12,508 nucleotides of DNA from NCBI GenBank assembly GCA_003973505.1, contig QNXT01000239.1:1-12508 (forward strand), given 5' to 3'. Shown here piece after piece: positions 1 through 6,531 of the stretch (its first letter is position 1; the number at the start of each line of letters is the position of its first letter). The notes beneath the pieces are model-generated. The model was not told the origin of the DNA and searched no databases. It saw nothing but the letters and a program-made list of their open reading frames with translations. The position numbers and the translations under genes are program-made. The stretch comes from Bacteroidota bacterium. Its GTDB lineage: Bacteria; Bacteroidota; Bacteroidia; Bacteroidales; UBA1556.

Positions 1-535
1 CCCCTTCACCCAATGCTATATTGTATGAACCCGTTGTTAAACCATCTAGAGCAAAAGATCCTATAGCTGTATTTTCCGAGGCAGAAGTGGCAGAACTCAA
101 GGCGTAATCGCCAATACCAATGTTCAAATTTCCAGTAGGTGAAGTTGGCCCATTAAGCCCAAAATAATAACTTGTAACAGCTAAACCACCAGCAGTTCCT
201 GTGACAGTCTTCACATCGGAAAGGTCATCTAGTTTTTTAGCACCACCTAAAGTTACCCAAGCACTTCCATCCCAATAAAAGAATCCGGGACCTGTAGTGG
301 TATTGCTATTATAAACCATTAAACTGGTAGCTGGTGATGTTACTGGGTCTGCTGTGGATAAATCGGTAATATTTACTCTGGGAATTAACATTCCTTGTGT
401 AGTCGATTGCACATCCAAAATAGCCGAAGCATGAGGTGCGGCAGAAGATGATGTACTAATGGCAACTCCATTTTGGGCTTGCATTTGAATAAAGCTAAAT
501 AAGCTTAGTGCTAAGATTAGTAAGGTATTTTTCAT
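1..535 (-). CDS. Secreted fibre-like protein with head repeats (partial, C-terminus outside window)
   Basis: An open frame runs from an ATG at 533-535 to the left edge without a stop, giving 178 residues. Residues 1-20 are a signal peptide (Lys at 3, hydrophobic core, MQA then Gln-Asn). Residues 38-53 read SAILDVQSTTQGMLIPRV-like, the opening seen in many large secreted Bacteroidota proteins of the phage-tail-fibre or adhesin type. Residues 84-95 (GFFYWDGSAWVTL) are another hallmark of that group. From about residue 137 come short repeats of the pattern N-x-x-I-G-x-x-A-L (NIGIGDYAL, NTAIGSFAL, YNIALGEG), resembling the trimeric YadA-like head repeat. Such proteins often end in an intramolecular chaperone (peptidase S74) domain, but that end is not visible here. 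The role is probably surface or extracellular; ligand unknown. It is transcribed away from the beta-barrel gene at 699-1334, with a hairpin between them. I saw no clear -7 element for it. Confidence 0.8.
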   Translation of the reverse strand, partial: MKNTLLILALSLFSFIQMQAQNGVAISTSSSAAPHASAILDVQSTTQGMLIPRVNITDLSTADPVTSPATSLMVYNSNTTTGPGFFYWDGSAWVTLGGAKKLDDLSDVKTVTGTAGGLAVTSYYFGLNGPTSPTGNLNIGIGDYALSSATSASENTAIGSFALDGLTTGSYNIALGEG

Positions 536-636
536 GATAAAGAGTGTTGAAATAATTGGTTAATTTTTGTAAAAATAAAGAATATTAGGCATTCATATGC
601 TTAAATATGATATATATTGGGTTTTTTATATAAATC

Positions 637-678
637 AAATGCGAGCAAAGGCATATATCAAAACCCGTGCTCGCATTT
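637..678 (-). terminator. Hairpin downstream of the beta-barrel gene
   Basis: A perfect 11-bp inverted repeat (AAATGCGAGCA at 637-647, TGCTCGCATTT at 668-678) with a 20-nt loop lies 20 bp after the stop of the minus-strand gene 699-1334. The A-rich foot and T-rich exit suit a factor-independent terminator on the minus strand, but the loop is long and no solid T-run follows. Terminator is the best guess. Confidence 0.5.
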
Positions 679-698
679 TATTATTACAGAATTAAATA

Positions 699-1334
699 TT
701 AGAAAGAAAGTCGTAGTCCTAAATTGGTATAAAAAGAATTGGCTTTGGCAAGGTCGCCTCCTGAATGTACAGGAGATAATCCCAATTGGTATCCCATATC
801 CAAATAAAAGATAAATACATCTACTCCCAAACCAAAGTCAGCATTCATAATCAGGTTGGTATAACTGTCTTTATTAATATCAAAATGTCCCGATTTGGTT
901 GTATGATTTACTTTCATGATATGATGTCCTGCAAAACCACCGAAGATACGTACATTGAAAATATTTTCTTTTTCAGGATCAATCAAACGGAAACCTGCTT
1001 TTAGGGGAATTGAAAATACACTTAAGGTTGTTTCATCGGTTAGTTCATTTCCTGTAACACTGTTTTTATTAATAATTTTTGTAGATAAGGTCGCAAATTC
1101 CACTCCAGGTTGAACGTAAAAACGCTCGCCAAAAGTGATGGCTCCTCCAAATTGATAACCAGGTCGTCCTGATACATTGCGTTGGTGAAGTACTCCATCA
1201 ATTAAAGTAGTCCCTTTATCGGTAGTGAGCTGTAGTACATTCATTCCGGCATAGGCTCTGAGGTCTAAACTTTGTGCAAATGCTGATGATAGTCCAAACA
1301 GCATTACTAAAACGGCTAACGTGATTTTTTTCAT
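699..1334 (-). CDS. Outer-membrane beta-barrel protein (OMP_b-brl / porin-like family)
   Basis: 211 residues from an ATG at 1332-1334. Residues 1-20 form a signal peptide ending AFA before Gln-Ser. The mature part alternates polar and hydrophobic residues and contains glycine-rich turns (YAGMN, GYQFGGAITFGERFYVQPGVEF, LKAGFRLI, IFGGFAGHH, ADFGLGVDVF). It ends LGLRLSF, with the terminal phenylalanine typical of outer-membrane barrels. Length and pattern fit the small porin-like/PorT-type barrels of Bacteroidota, probably eight strands. No substrate can be read from the sequence. The gene is divergent from the TPR-HTH gene at 1600 and shares the intergenic region with it. Its promoter layout is nearly the same as that of the other small barrel gene (4336-4827), suggesting shared control. 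Confidence 0.85.
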   Translation of the reverse strand: MKKITLAVLVMLFGLSSAFAQSLDLRAYAGMNVLQLTTDKGTTLIDGVLHQRNVSGRPGYQFGGAITFGERFYVQPGVEFATLSTKIINKNSVTGNELTDETTLSVFSIPLKAGFRLIDPEKENIFNVRIFGGFAGHHIMKVNHTTKSGHFDINKDSYTNLIMNADFGLGVDVFIFYLDMGYQLGLSPVHSGGDLAKANSFYTNLGLRLSF

Positions 1335-1383
1335 AATGAAATTTTGTTTGTTTATTAATTGTTTTTAATTCAGTATTTGATTG

Positions 1384-1438
1384 CGAATTTACACTATTAA
1401 TAAATGGTCTAAATTATTTATGGGGGACAAAAAAGGGG
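1384..1438 (-). promoter_or_regulatory. Promoter of the beta-barrel gene 699-1334, with upstream TTTTGTC box
   Basis: Read on the minus strand: -7 element TAAATTCG (1384-1391; Bacteroidota consensus TAnnTTTG with one change), 18-nt spacer, -33 TTTA (1410-1413), 12 nt, then TTTTGTC (1426-1432) flanked by C-runs (G-runs on the plus strand, 1422-1425 and 1435-1438). The -7 element lies 49 nt before the ATG. The same elements with the same spacings precede the barrel gene at 4336-4827, which is the main reason for calling it. Confidence 0.55.
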
Positions 1439-1550
1439 ACAATTAATTAGTGTGATAACTAAAAGATAAACAGCTTAATACAGTTTGAATATTAGGCGGT
1501 GCACGAATGTGGTTGAAGTGAAAACTGAGCAAAGTGTCATTTAAATAATG

Positions 1551-1561
1551 TAGTTTTGTCC
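1551..1561 (+). promoter_or_regulatory. -7 element of the TPR-HTH gene with overlapping TTTTGTCC
   Basis: TAGTTTTG at 1551-1558 matches the Bacteroidota -7 consensus TAnnTTTG exactly and sits 41 nt before the ATG at 1600. No good -33 TTG is seen at the usual distance. TTTTGTCC (1554-1561) overlaps its downstream half and matches the core of the box upstream of both beta-barrel genes. If the box is real, binding here would be expected to repress, so autoregulation is possible. Confidence 0.45.
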
Positions 1562-1599
1562 TTAGAAAGAACCAAATAATTTAACCTAAAACCGATTAA

Positions 1600-3168
1600 A
1601 TGTTTCGATTGTTGCTTATAGTATCCATTCTGTTCACTTCTATTTTCGCTTTTTCGCAAGAAGAAATCACAGGCAATAAGAAACAGCAGGCCGATTCGCT
1701 TTACCATCAAGCTTTTTCTACCTATTTTCAAAATCCTGATTCCTCTATCATTTTATTTTCAAAGGCCTACAGTTTATATGTTGATTTGGGTAATATAAAC
1801 AAACAAATGACTTGCATGTCGAGACTATTATGGCTGTATAATGCTGTGGGGCGATCTGATACTGCGATCGTCTTGGCTTATCGTGCTATTGAATTTGGTG
1901 AGGAAAATCATTTGGACACCCTATTGGCAGAAACCTATTTACGTCTTGGAAATATCTATGCTCAGTTGGGCGAGCTGGAAAAGTCAAAACGGTTTTATGA
2001 TAAAACCATAAATCTGGGTTTGCCAAATACAAAGAATGGAGCTCTTGGTGCTATTGGGCAATTATACCGTAAGAAAAAGATGCCAGACTCTGCTTTCTTT
2101 TTTTTGAAAAGGTCATACGATTATTTTTGTTCACAAGATACGAGTACAAAATCCAATATTTACAATCGTTCCTCCATTAGTGGATCGCTGGGTATTGTGT
2201 CTTTTCAGCAGAACCGCTTTAAGCAAGGAATAGATTACTTAAAAGAATCATTACGCCTTGCTAAAGAAGTGGGAAATACTAAGAATGAGATTAGCAATTT
2301 AATCAATATGAGCATTGCTTATGATATGATGGGGAAAAATCAGCAGGCTGAAAAATCCATTCAACAAGCCTTGCTTTTATCCGATTCCATTAATTCTTTG
2401 AAATATAAAATGCGAGTGATAAAGGTTATGGTGGATCATTATGTGGATTTAAAGCAGTTTGAAAAAGCCTATCATTGGAATGTGCAATATCATGTTCTTC
2501 AGGATAGTTTGGATAAGGTGGATTATGCTAAGATAATTAATGAAAATGAGTTAAAGTATCGCAATCGCTTACAAGAGGAAAAGCAAAAACGTATGGTAGC
2601 AGAGCAAAAGCGAAAGCAATTGATAAGCAGTTTGTTTTTTAGTGCGACACTATTACTGTTTATATTAATCAGTATTTTGCTATATCGACGTCTCCAAAGA
2701 ATCAATAAATTGCGTAAAGAGCAGGAAGAACGTGCTAGCTCGATGGAAAAAGATTTACAAAAAACAAAAGCTCGTTTGTTGGTTTTAGATCAGCATTTGG
2801 TAGAACATAATCAGCAAATTGCAGATTTGCAAAATATTAGTAAAGATGAAGAGGGGGATATTAAGGAAAAACATCTCAAAGAATTGGAGGGTATTACCAT
2901 CTTAAGTAAAGAAGATTGGATGCAATATACGGAAGTGTTTGAATTACTCCACCCCAATTTTATTAGTCGTATTTTAGAAAAATTCCCCAATCTTACCGAA
3001 GGGGATAAAAGGCAATTGATGATGTTGAAATTGGGCTATTCACGTCAGAAGGCAGCGTCGATATTAGGTATTTCACCAGATAGTGTAAAAAAAGGTCAAC
3101 AACGATTATCTAAAAAACTGCAATTGGAGAATGTGACGGCTTTGCGTGAGTTTATTGGGCGGTTTTGA
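1600..3168 (+). CDS. Membrane-anchored TPR protein with C-terminal LuxR-type HTH (putative one-component regulator)
   Basis: 522 residues. Residues 1-19 are a signal peptide (FAFSQ-E). Residues about 28-320 are helical TPR-type repeats: AETYLRLGNIYAQLGELEKS (110-129) is a clear TPR, with others near 30-65, 195-225, 232-262 and 275-300. A charged coiled coil (about 306-340) leads into one transmembrane helix (341-362), a second coiled coil (363-425) and a C-terminal GerE/LuxR-like HTH (about 466-510; LT-EGDKRQLMMLKLGYSRQKAASILGIS...VKKGQQRLSKKL). The implied topology puts the TPRs in the periplasm and the HTH in the cytoplasm. This architecture is common in Bacteroidota and is usually read as signal-responsive transcription control, but targets are rarely known. 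No histidine kinase or receiver domain is present. Being divergent from a barrel gene makes envelope genes plausible targets (inference). Confidence 0.8.
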   Translation: MFRLLLIVSILFTSIFAFSQEEITGNKKQQADSLYHQAFSTYFQNPDSSIILFSKAYSLYVDLGNINKQMTCMSRLLWLYNAVGRSDTAIVLAYRAIEFGEENHLDTLLAETYLRLGNIYAQLGELEKSKRFYDKTINLGLPNTKNGALGAIGQLYRKKKMPDSAFFFLKRSYDYFCSQDTSTKSNIYNRSSISGSLGIVSFQQNRFKQGIDYLKESLRLAKEVGNTKNEISNLINMSIAYDMMGKNQQAEKSIQQALLLSDSINSLKYKMRVIKVMVDHYVDLKQFEKAYHWNVQYHVLQDSLDKVDYAKIINENELKYRNRLQEEKQKRMVAEQKRKQLISSLFFSATLLLFILISILLYRRLQRINKLRKEQEERASSMEKDLQKTKARLLVLDQHLVEHNQQIADLQNISKDEEGDIKEKHLKELEGITILSKEDWMQYTEVFELLHPNFISRILEKFPNLTEGDKRQLMMLKLGYSRQKAASILGISPDSVKKGQQRLSKKLQLENVTALREFIGRF

Positions 3169-3244
3169 GGGGGAGTGGTGACTCGCTTTGCTCGTTGTTT
3201 TGTTTCCCTCAGATTACGCAGATAATCGCAGATTAAACTAGCTG

Positions 3245-3329
3245 CGCTCGTTGCGAGTTTGATAAAACGGCTCTATTGTTTTCCATGGATGGAGCTTGCG
3301 GAGTCCATGGTGCTTGACACTGAACTCGC
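3245..3329 (+). repeat. Hairpin repeat element, copy 1
   Basis: 85 bp identical to copy 2 at 3462-3546. The core unit 3253-3329 is bounded by a 7-bp inverted repeat (GCGAGTT at 3253-3259, AACTCGC at 3323-3329). It holds an inner hairpin, CCATGGA (3283-3289) and TCCATGG (3304-3310), with a 14-nt loop. Its end overlaps the 17-bp junction motif. Confidence 0.9.
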
Positions 3330-3461
3330 TACGCTCGCTTGCCTTGTTTCCCGCAGATCTCGCGGATATTCGCAGATTTTAACTCGCTACGCTCGTTTGT
3401 GTTTTTGACTCTGATCTGACTGATCAAGACTGATTTGAATTCGCTTTGCTCATTCTTGCTT

Positions 3462-3546
3462 CGCTCGTTGCGAGTTTGATAAAACGGCTCTATTGTTTTC
3501 CATGGATGGAGCTTGCGGAGTCCATGGTGCTTGACACTGAACTCGC
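3462..3546 (+). repeat. Hairpin repeat element, copy 2
   Basis: Base-for-base identical to copy 1 over 85 bp, offset 217 bp. Inner hairpin arms lie at 3500-3506 and 3521-3527. The absence of any mismatch, against clear drift in the surrounding modules, points to recent duplication or gene conversion. Confidence 0.9.
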
Positions 3547-3793
3547 GTTGCTCGTTTTTTTTGACGCTGATTTCTATGATTGTTTATGATTTGAACTCGC
3601 TTTGCTCGTTTGTTTTTTAACAGATAAGCCATACCCATAAGGGATTCCTTCGGAATATGAGGATGTTAAATTCTCTGTGTTACTTTGTGCCTTCTTTGTG
3701 AAACTTTGTGTTATAGCATGTTTTATTTGCTTTTTGTTTCCCGCAGAACTCGCTGATGTTCGATGATTTTAACTCGCTACATTCGTTAGAATT

Positions 3794-3867
3794 AGTTTGC
3801 TAAAACGACCCTATTGTTTTCCATGGATGGAGCTTGCGGAGTCCATGGGGCTTGACACTGAACTCGC
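3794..3867 (+). repeat. Hairpin repeat element, copy 3 (diverged, left terminus lost)
   Basis: 74 bp aligned to copy 2 with four mismatches (AGTTTGC for AGTTTGA, two changes in ACGACCCTA, and CCATGGGGC for CCATGGTGC). The inner hairpin arms at 3821-3827 and 3842-3848 are intact. The left GCGAGTT end is missing, but the right AACTCGC end is kept. Confidence 0.85.
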
Positions 3868-3923
3868 GTTGCTCGTTTTGTTTCCCGCGGATACTCGCAG
3901 ATTAAACTCGCTTCGCTCATTTT

Positions 3924-3949
3924 GAGTTTGATAAAACGTTTCTATTGTG
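3924..3949 (+). repeat. Hairpin repeat element, copy 4 (5' stub)
   Basis: GAGTTTGATAAAACG (3924-3938) followed by TTTCTATTGT repeats the first 25 or so bases of the element and then stops before the hairpin, at the stop codon of the small membrane protein gene (3950). It marks the right edge of the island. Confidence 0.7.
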
Positions 3950-4276
3950 TTAGATTATTAAATCTCCATAGCCCCATATTATGGTTCCGATGAGCCCAAT
4001 GATAAAGGATAAATTATATAGTATTTTATAATACCTATCTTTTCTTCTTACCTTTTCTACTTTTTTATTGATATCAAGGTCTGATTCAAATAATTGTATC
4101 ACTTCATTTCGTTTGGTATTTGTTAAAATAAAATGTGAAACAATGGATACAAAAGTAAGAATAGAGCCTGAACGCATAAACCAGTAATTATTATAATAAT
4201 AACTGGTAAATCCAGAAAACAAGCTAAACATTACTCCGAAACTAATTAGTATTATCGGGTATTTATATTTACTCAT
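3950..4276 (-). CDS. Small membrane protein of unknown function
   Basis: 108 residues from the ATG at 4274-4276. I do not recognise a family. Three hydrophobic segments are visible: about 6-22 (PIILISFGVMFSLFSG), 34-50 (MRSGSILTFVSIVSHFI) and 84-104 (ILYNLSFIIGLIGTIIWGYG). Between the last two is a charged stretch (about 52-83) with an acidic part (ESDLDINKK) and then a basic part (KVRRKDRYYK). An in-frame ATG at 4375 would give 141 residues, but it lies inside the preceding beta-barrel gene and would read through a perfect 11-bp hairpin, so the internal start is preferred. The gene follows the barrel gene on the same strand, 59 bp after its stop, with no promoter of its own seen; it may be expressed by read-through. 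Confidence 0.6.
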   Translation of the reverse strand: MSKYKYPIILISFGVMFSLFSGFTSYYYNNYWFMRSGSILTFVSIVSHFILTNTKRNEVIQLFESDLDINKKVEKVRRKDRYYKILYNLSFIIGLIGTIIWGYGDLII

Positions 4277-4290
4277 AAGTTCGTAAAGAT

Positions 4291-4325
4291 GTTTCCAACC
4301 ACAGTAAATTATTATGGTTGGAAAC
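4291..4325 (-). terminator. Perfect hairpin between barrel gene and small membrane gene
   Basis: GTTTCCAACCA (4291-4301) and TGGTTGGAAAC (4315-4325) form an 11-bp perfect stem with a 13-nt loop, starting 10 bp beyond the stop of the minus-strand barrel gene. The T-run on the exit side is weak (ATCTTT). It is likely a terminator or attenuator that lowers expression of the small membrane gene, whose ATG is 14 bp further on. Confidence 0.6.
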
Positions 4326-4335
4326 AAAAGTCTTT

Positions 4336-4827
4336 TTATTTTCCCCAATAATAGGCTAAACGAATACCTCCCCACTCATATTTATCGGCAATATTATAAT
4401 TGGCTTGAAGGTCAAATTTTCCTAAACGAAGACCTACAGCGGGTGTTACTCCCCAGCTATTGATACCTGTATAATATCCGCCACGTGCTTCGATATAGAG
4501 AATAGAAACCTGCACTCTTAAACCGGCTGTAAATTCCCAAACCGACATATTGGGTTGGTCGGTATGTGTATTACCACTTTGGTCAATCCAAGTTTTCTCA
4601 GGTCCCGAGAAATCGTTCCAACCCAAATCGAAGCGGGCTGCAAAATGTTTATTAAAGTTATAGTCAACATTACCATAAACACCAATTGAATGCGTGTATT
4701 GATTCAAATTATTTACAGGGAAACCAACGCTTATGGAGTTGCCCGATTTCCAACCACTATCTTGGGCTTTTAATTGCATGCTAAATGCGAATACAGTCAA
4801 TAGACTAAAAATTAAAATTTTCTTCAT
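4336..4827 (-). CDS. Small outer-membrane beta-barrel protein
   Basis: 163 residues from an ATG at 4825-4827. Residues 1-21 are a signal peptide (MKKILIF..., cleavage near LKA-QD). The rest shows alternating amphipathic strands with aromatic ends (SISVGFPV, SIGVYGNVDYNFN, FAARFDLGWNDF, VWEFTAGLRVQVSILYIEARGGYY, VTPAVGLRLGKFDLQANYN, GGIRLAYYWGK), as in small OmpA/OmpW-like barrels; ligand unknown. It is shorter than the barrel encoded at 699-1334 and shows no obvious close similarity to it, yet the two share promoter layout. It lies downstream of rnhB on the same strand but has its own promoter. The small membrane gene 3950-4276 follows beyond a hairpin. Confidence 0.8.
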   Translation of the reverse strand: MKKILIFSLLTVFAFSMQLKAQDSGWKSGNSISVGFPVNNLNQYTHSIGVYGNVDYNFNKHFAARFDLGWNDFSGPEKTWIDQSGNTHTDQPNMSVWEFTAGLRVQVSILYIEARGGYYTGINSWGVTPAVGLRLGKFDLQANYNIADKYEWGGIRLAYYWGK

Positions 4828-4869
4828 GAATACAAATTTTCAATTAATTACTAGAATAGTATTTCGGTA

Positions 4870-4924
4870 CGAAGTTACTTATATCTGTTTCTGAGCAAAA
4901 CATTTGGGGGTGACAAAAGAAGGG
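4870..4924 (-). promoter_or_regulatory. Promoter of the beta-barrel gene 4336-4827, with upstream TTTTGTC box
   Basis: Read on the minus strand: -7 TAACTTCG (4870-4877), 18-nt spacer, -33 TTTG (4896-4899), 12 nt, then TTTTGTC (4912-4918) flanked by C-runs (G-runs on the plus strand at 4906-4910 and 4922-4924). The -7 element lies 42 nt before the ATG. All spacings equal those at the other barrel gene promoter. Confidence 0.6.
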
Positions 4925-4951
4925 CATTTTATTCAGTTAATAGCCAGGTTG

Positions 4952-5551
4952 TTATGGGAATTCTATGGAAATCTGCCGTTTCACATGAAAAGTTTTTCGA
5001 TGATAGGCAGTTTGTCCAAACTGTTCCACGGCAATAATATGCTTGCGAGTGGGGTAGCCTTTATTTTTATTCCAGTCGTAGTTTGGAAACTGCTGATGGA
5101 GCTTTTGCATAATGGCATCGCGCTCGGTTTTGGCAAGAATGGAAGCCGCTGCTATGGAAAGATATTTTCCATCTCCTTTCACAATGGTATGATAAGGGAT
5201 ATCCTGATAAGGATTAAAACGGTTGCCATCGATAAGCAAATGCTGGGGACGGGTTTTAAGTTGTTCGATAGCCCGATGCATGGCCAAAAAAGATGCGTTA
5301 AGAATGTTTATCTCATCAATTTCTTCATTACTTACAATGCCGATTCCCCAAGCTATGGCATCCTGCATAATTTGTGGACGCAGTAGATTGCGTTTTTTTT
5401 CAGTGAGCTTTTTGGAGTCGTCCAAAAGACTGCTTTTGTAATTTTTTGGCAAAATCACAGCAGCAGCTACTACAGGTCCTGCAAGGCAACCCCGTCCGGC
5501 TTCGTCGCAACCGGCTTCTATCAAATTTTTATCGAAATAGGGCTTAAGCAT
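4952..5551 (-). CDS. rnhB: Ribonuclease HII
   Basis: 199 residues from the ATG at 5549-5551. The enzyme cleaves RNA of RNA/DNA hybrids and nicks DNA 5' of single misincorporated ribonucleotides (cytoplasmic, Mg/Mn-dependent). The family signature [14 protein letters not shown] is at residues 13-26, with catalytic Asp16 and Glu17. LLIDGN carries Asp108, and [18 protein letters not shown] (124-141) carries the last acidic residue, Asp127. The length is normal for the short bacterial form. The ATG lies inside the last codons of the upstream membrane protein gene (8-bp overlap, ATGCTTAA), so translation is probably coupled. It is the last gene of the purD-membrane protein-rnhB group. Confidence 0.95.
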   Translation of the reverse strand: MLKPYFDKNLIEAGCDEAGRGCLAGPVVAAAVILPKNYKSSLLDDSKKLTEKKRNLLRPQIMQDAIAWGIGIVSNEEIDEINILNASFLAMHRAIEQLKTRPQHLLIDGNRFNPYQDIPYHTIVKGDGKYLSIAAASILAKTERDAIMQKLHQQFPNYDWNKNKGYPTRKHIIAVEQFGQTAYHRKTFHVKRQISIEFP

Positions 5552-6527
5552 ATTTTGGATAATATAATTGAATGATTTCCAATACTAAAATAAAGCTTAT
5601 AATTATATCGATATAGAGAGGCTTTTTCAAATCGGATAGATACATGGGTATAAAAAGACTTAAAGGAACAAAGATTAATATGGGATGCACAAACCACCAG
5701 CCTCCTGATAAAAGTTGAAGAATCAGACTGGCAATAAGCCATGCTAATAATACATTGGTATTGTTTCTTGTTTGAATAAGCTTTGAGCCAAGGTGCAGCA
5801 TTACAGAACTGACACTGATAATGGCTACTCCTAATATTAGAATACTAATGGCAATCGTTAGCCATAATGCAAACCCGTTTTGGAAAAACATCCATTTGTC
5901 GAAGCCAAAATGAAACTGACTGAGGAATGGGAATTTTTCATCCATCACAAAACCGTAGGTATATAAATATAAATAGGGTGTAGCAAATGCAATTAGACTA
6001 ACCATCAGCATACGTAGGTTAAAAATAGATAGTAGTAATAGTGTGGTAATTAGGTAGATGCTAAACCAAATTAGGTTTCCATAAATGAGTGATGCAAAGG
6101 AAAATATAAAACCAACCGTAAATAAACTGGGTATTGGGTTAGAAACATGGGTGAGTGTTAAAAGTTTAAATAGTGCCCAGCTCAGTATGAGTGTGGAAAT
6201 TAAAACGGGATTTACAGATGCTAAACTTGTATTGGAAAACAGTAAGATAAACCAGACCAATAAAACAATAAAATTATTCCTGGGAACAAGATTATACTTC
6301 ATTACAATAAGTTGAAGAATAACACCTTGTAGAATAATAAGGGAGGTGAAAGTAAGATGAATAAGTATTGGGTTCCCAACTAAAGTATGGTAAATTACCT
6401 TGTATAAGGGGCCAAAATCTTGGGGCTCAAGAATTGTGATTTCACGGTTGAGCATACTGATTAGAAATAGTACAATCACCGTAAATTGAAAGAAGATATT
6501 TTTATTATTAAAAAATCGTAGTATCAC
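5544..6527 (-). CDS. Polytopic membrane protein (DUF6427-like)
   Basis: 327 residues starting at GTG (6525-6527), 4 bp after the purD stop codon; the next in-frame ATG would delete the first membrane helix, so GTG is preferred. The sequence is almost entirely hydrophobic, with about nine or ten membrane segments (for example 11-26, 49-66, 78-97, 130-150, 158-180, 208-235, 246-268, 275-292, 303-320). Short charged loops such as [13 protein letters not shown] (about 206-218) and SDLKKPL lie between them. The start, [10 protein letters not shown] followed by a hydrophobic stretch, and the position beside purD and upp recall the DUF6427 family of Bacteroidota, whose function is unknown to me; this assignment is from memory and context. 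It overlaps rnhB by 8 bp. Confidence 0.7.
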   Translation of the reverse strand: MILRFFNNKNIFFQFTVIVLFLISMLNREITILEPQDFGPLYKVIYHTLVGNPILIHLTFTSLIILQGVILQLIVMKYNLVPRNNFIVLLVWFILLFSNTSLASVNPVLISTLILSWALFKLLTLTHVSNPIPSLFTVGFIFSFASLIYGNLIWFSIYLITTLLLLSIFNLRMLMVSLIAFATPYLYLYTYGFVMDEKFPFLSQFHFGFDKWMFFQNGFALWLTIAISILILGVAIISVSSVMLHLGSKLIQTRNNTNVLLAWLIASLILQLLSGGWWFVHPILIFVPLSLFIPMYLSDLKKPLYIDIIISFILVLEIIQLYYPKYA

Positions 6528-6531
6528 AGTT

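Larger units (their letters stand above)
3169..3949. repeat. Gene-free mosaic island of interspersed repeat modules
   Basis: No credible gene lies in these 780 bp. The stretch is built of modules separated by a 17-bp motif, AACTCGCTACGCTCGTT or close variants, all in one orientation: 3181-3197, 3238-3252 (decayed), 3323-3339, 3381-3397, 3438-3453, 3455-3469, 3540-3556, 3594-3610, 3771-3787, 3861-3877 and 3905-3921. Between them lie three module types: a hairpin element (copies at 3253, 3470, 3794 and a stub at 3924); TTTGTTTCCC followed by degenerate GCAGATT units (3199, 3343, 3733, 3877); and CTGAT-rich stretches (3398-3437, 3557-3593). At 3672-3717 there are degenerate CTTTGTG repeats. Similar degenerate CAGATT and CTTTGTG sequences are familiar from Bacteroidota intergenic DNA (recollection, not a search). 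Confidence 0.85.

Noticed and set aside
3450..3638. 62-codon minus-strand frame in the repeat island
   Set aside because: Its translation comes entirely from the 17-bp motif and hairpin modules; it is repeat sequence without coding character.
3245..3867. Possible CRISPR array
   Set aside because: The repeats are 74-85 bp, only three full copies, with unequal gaps that are themselves made of repeated modules, and no cas genes are near.
4277..4375. Upstream ATG (4375) for the small membrane protein, giving 141 residues
   Set aside because: It would start inside the barrel gene and read through a perfect 11-bp hairpin; the added residues look like out-of-frame barrel sequence.
4904..5386. 160-codon plus-strand open frame
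   Set aside because: It lies opposite rnhB, whose catalytic motifs are intact; the translation resembles no protein and is an antisense shadow.
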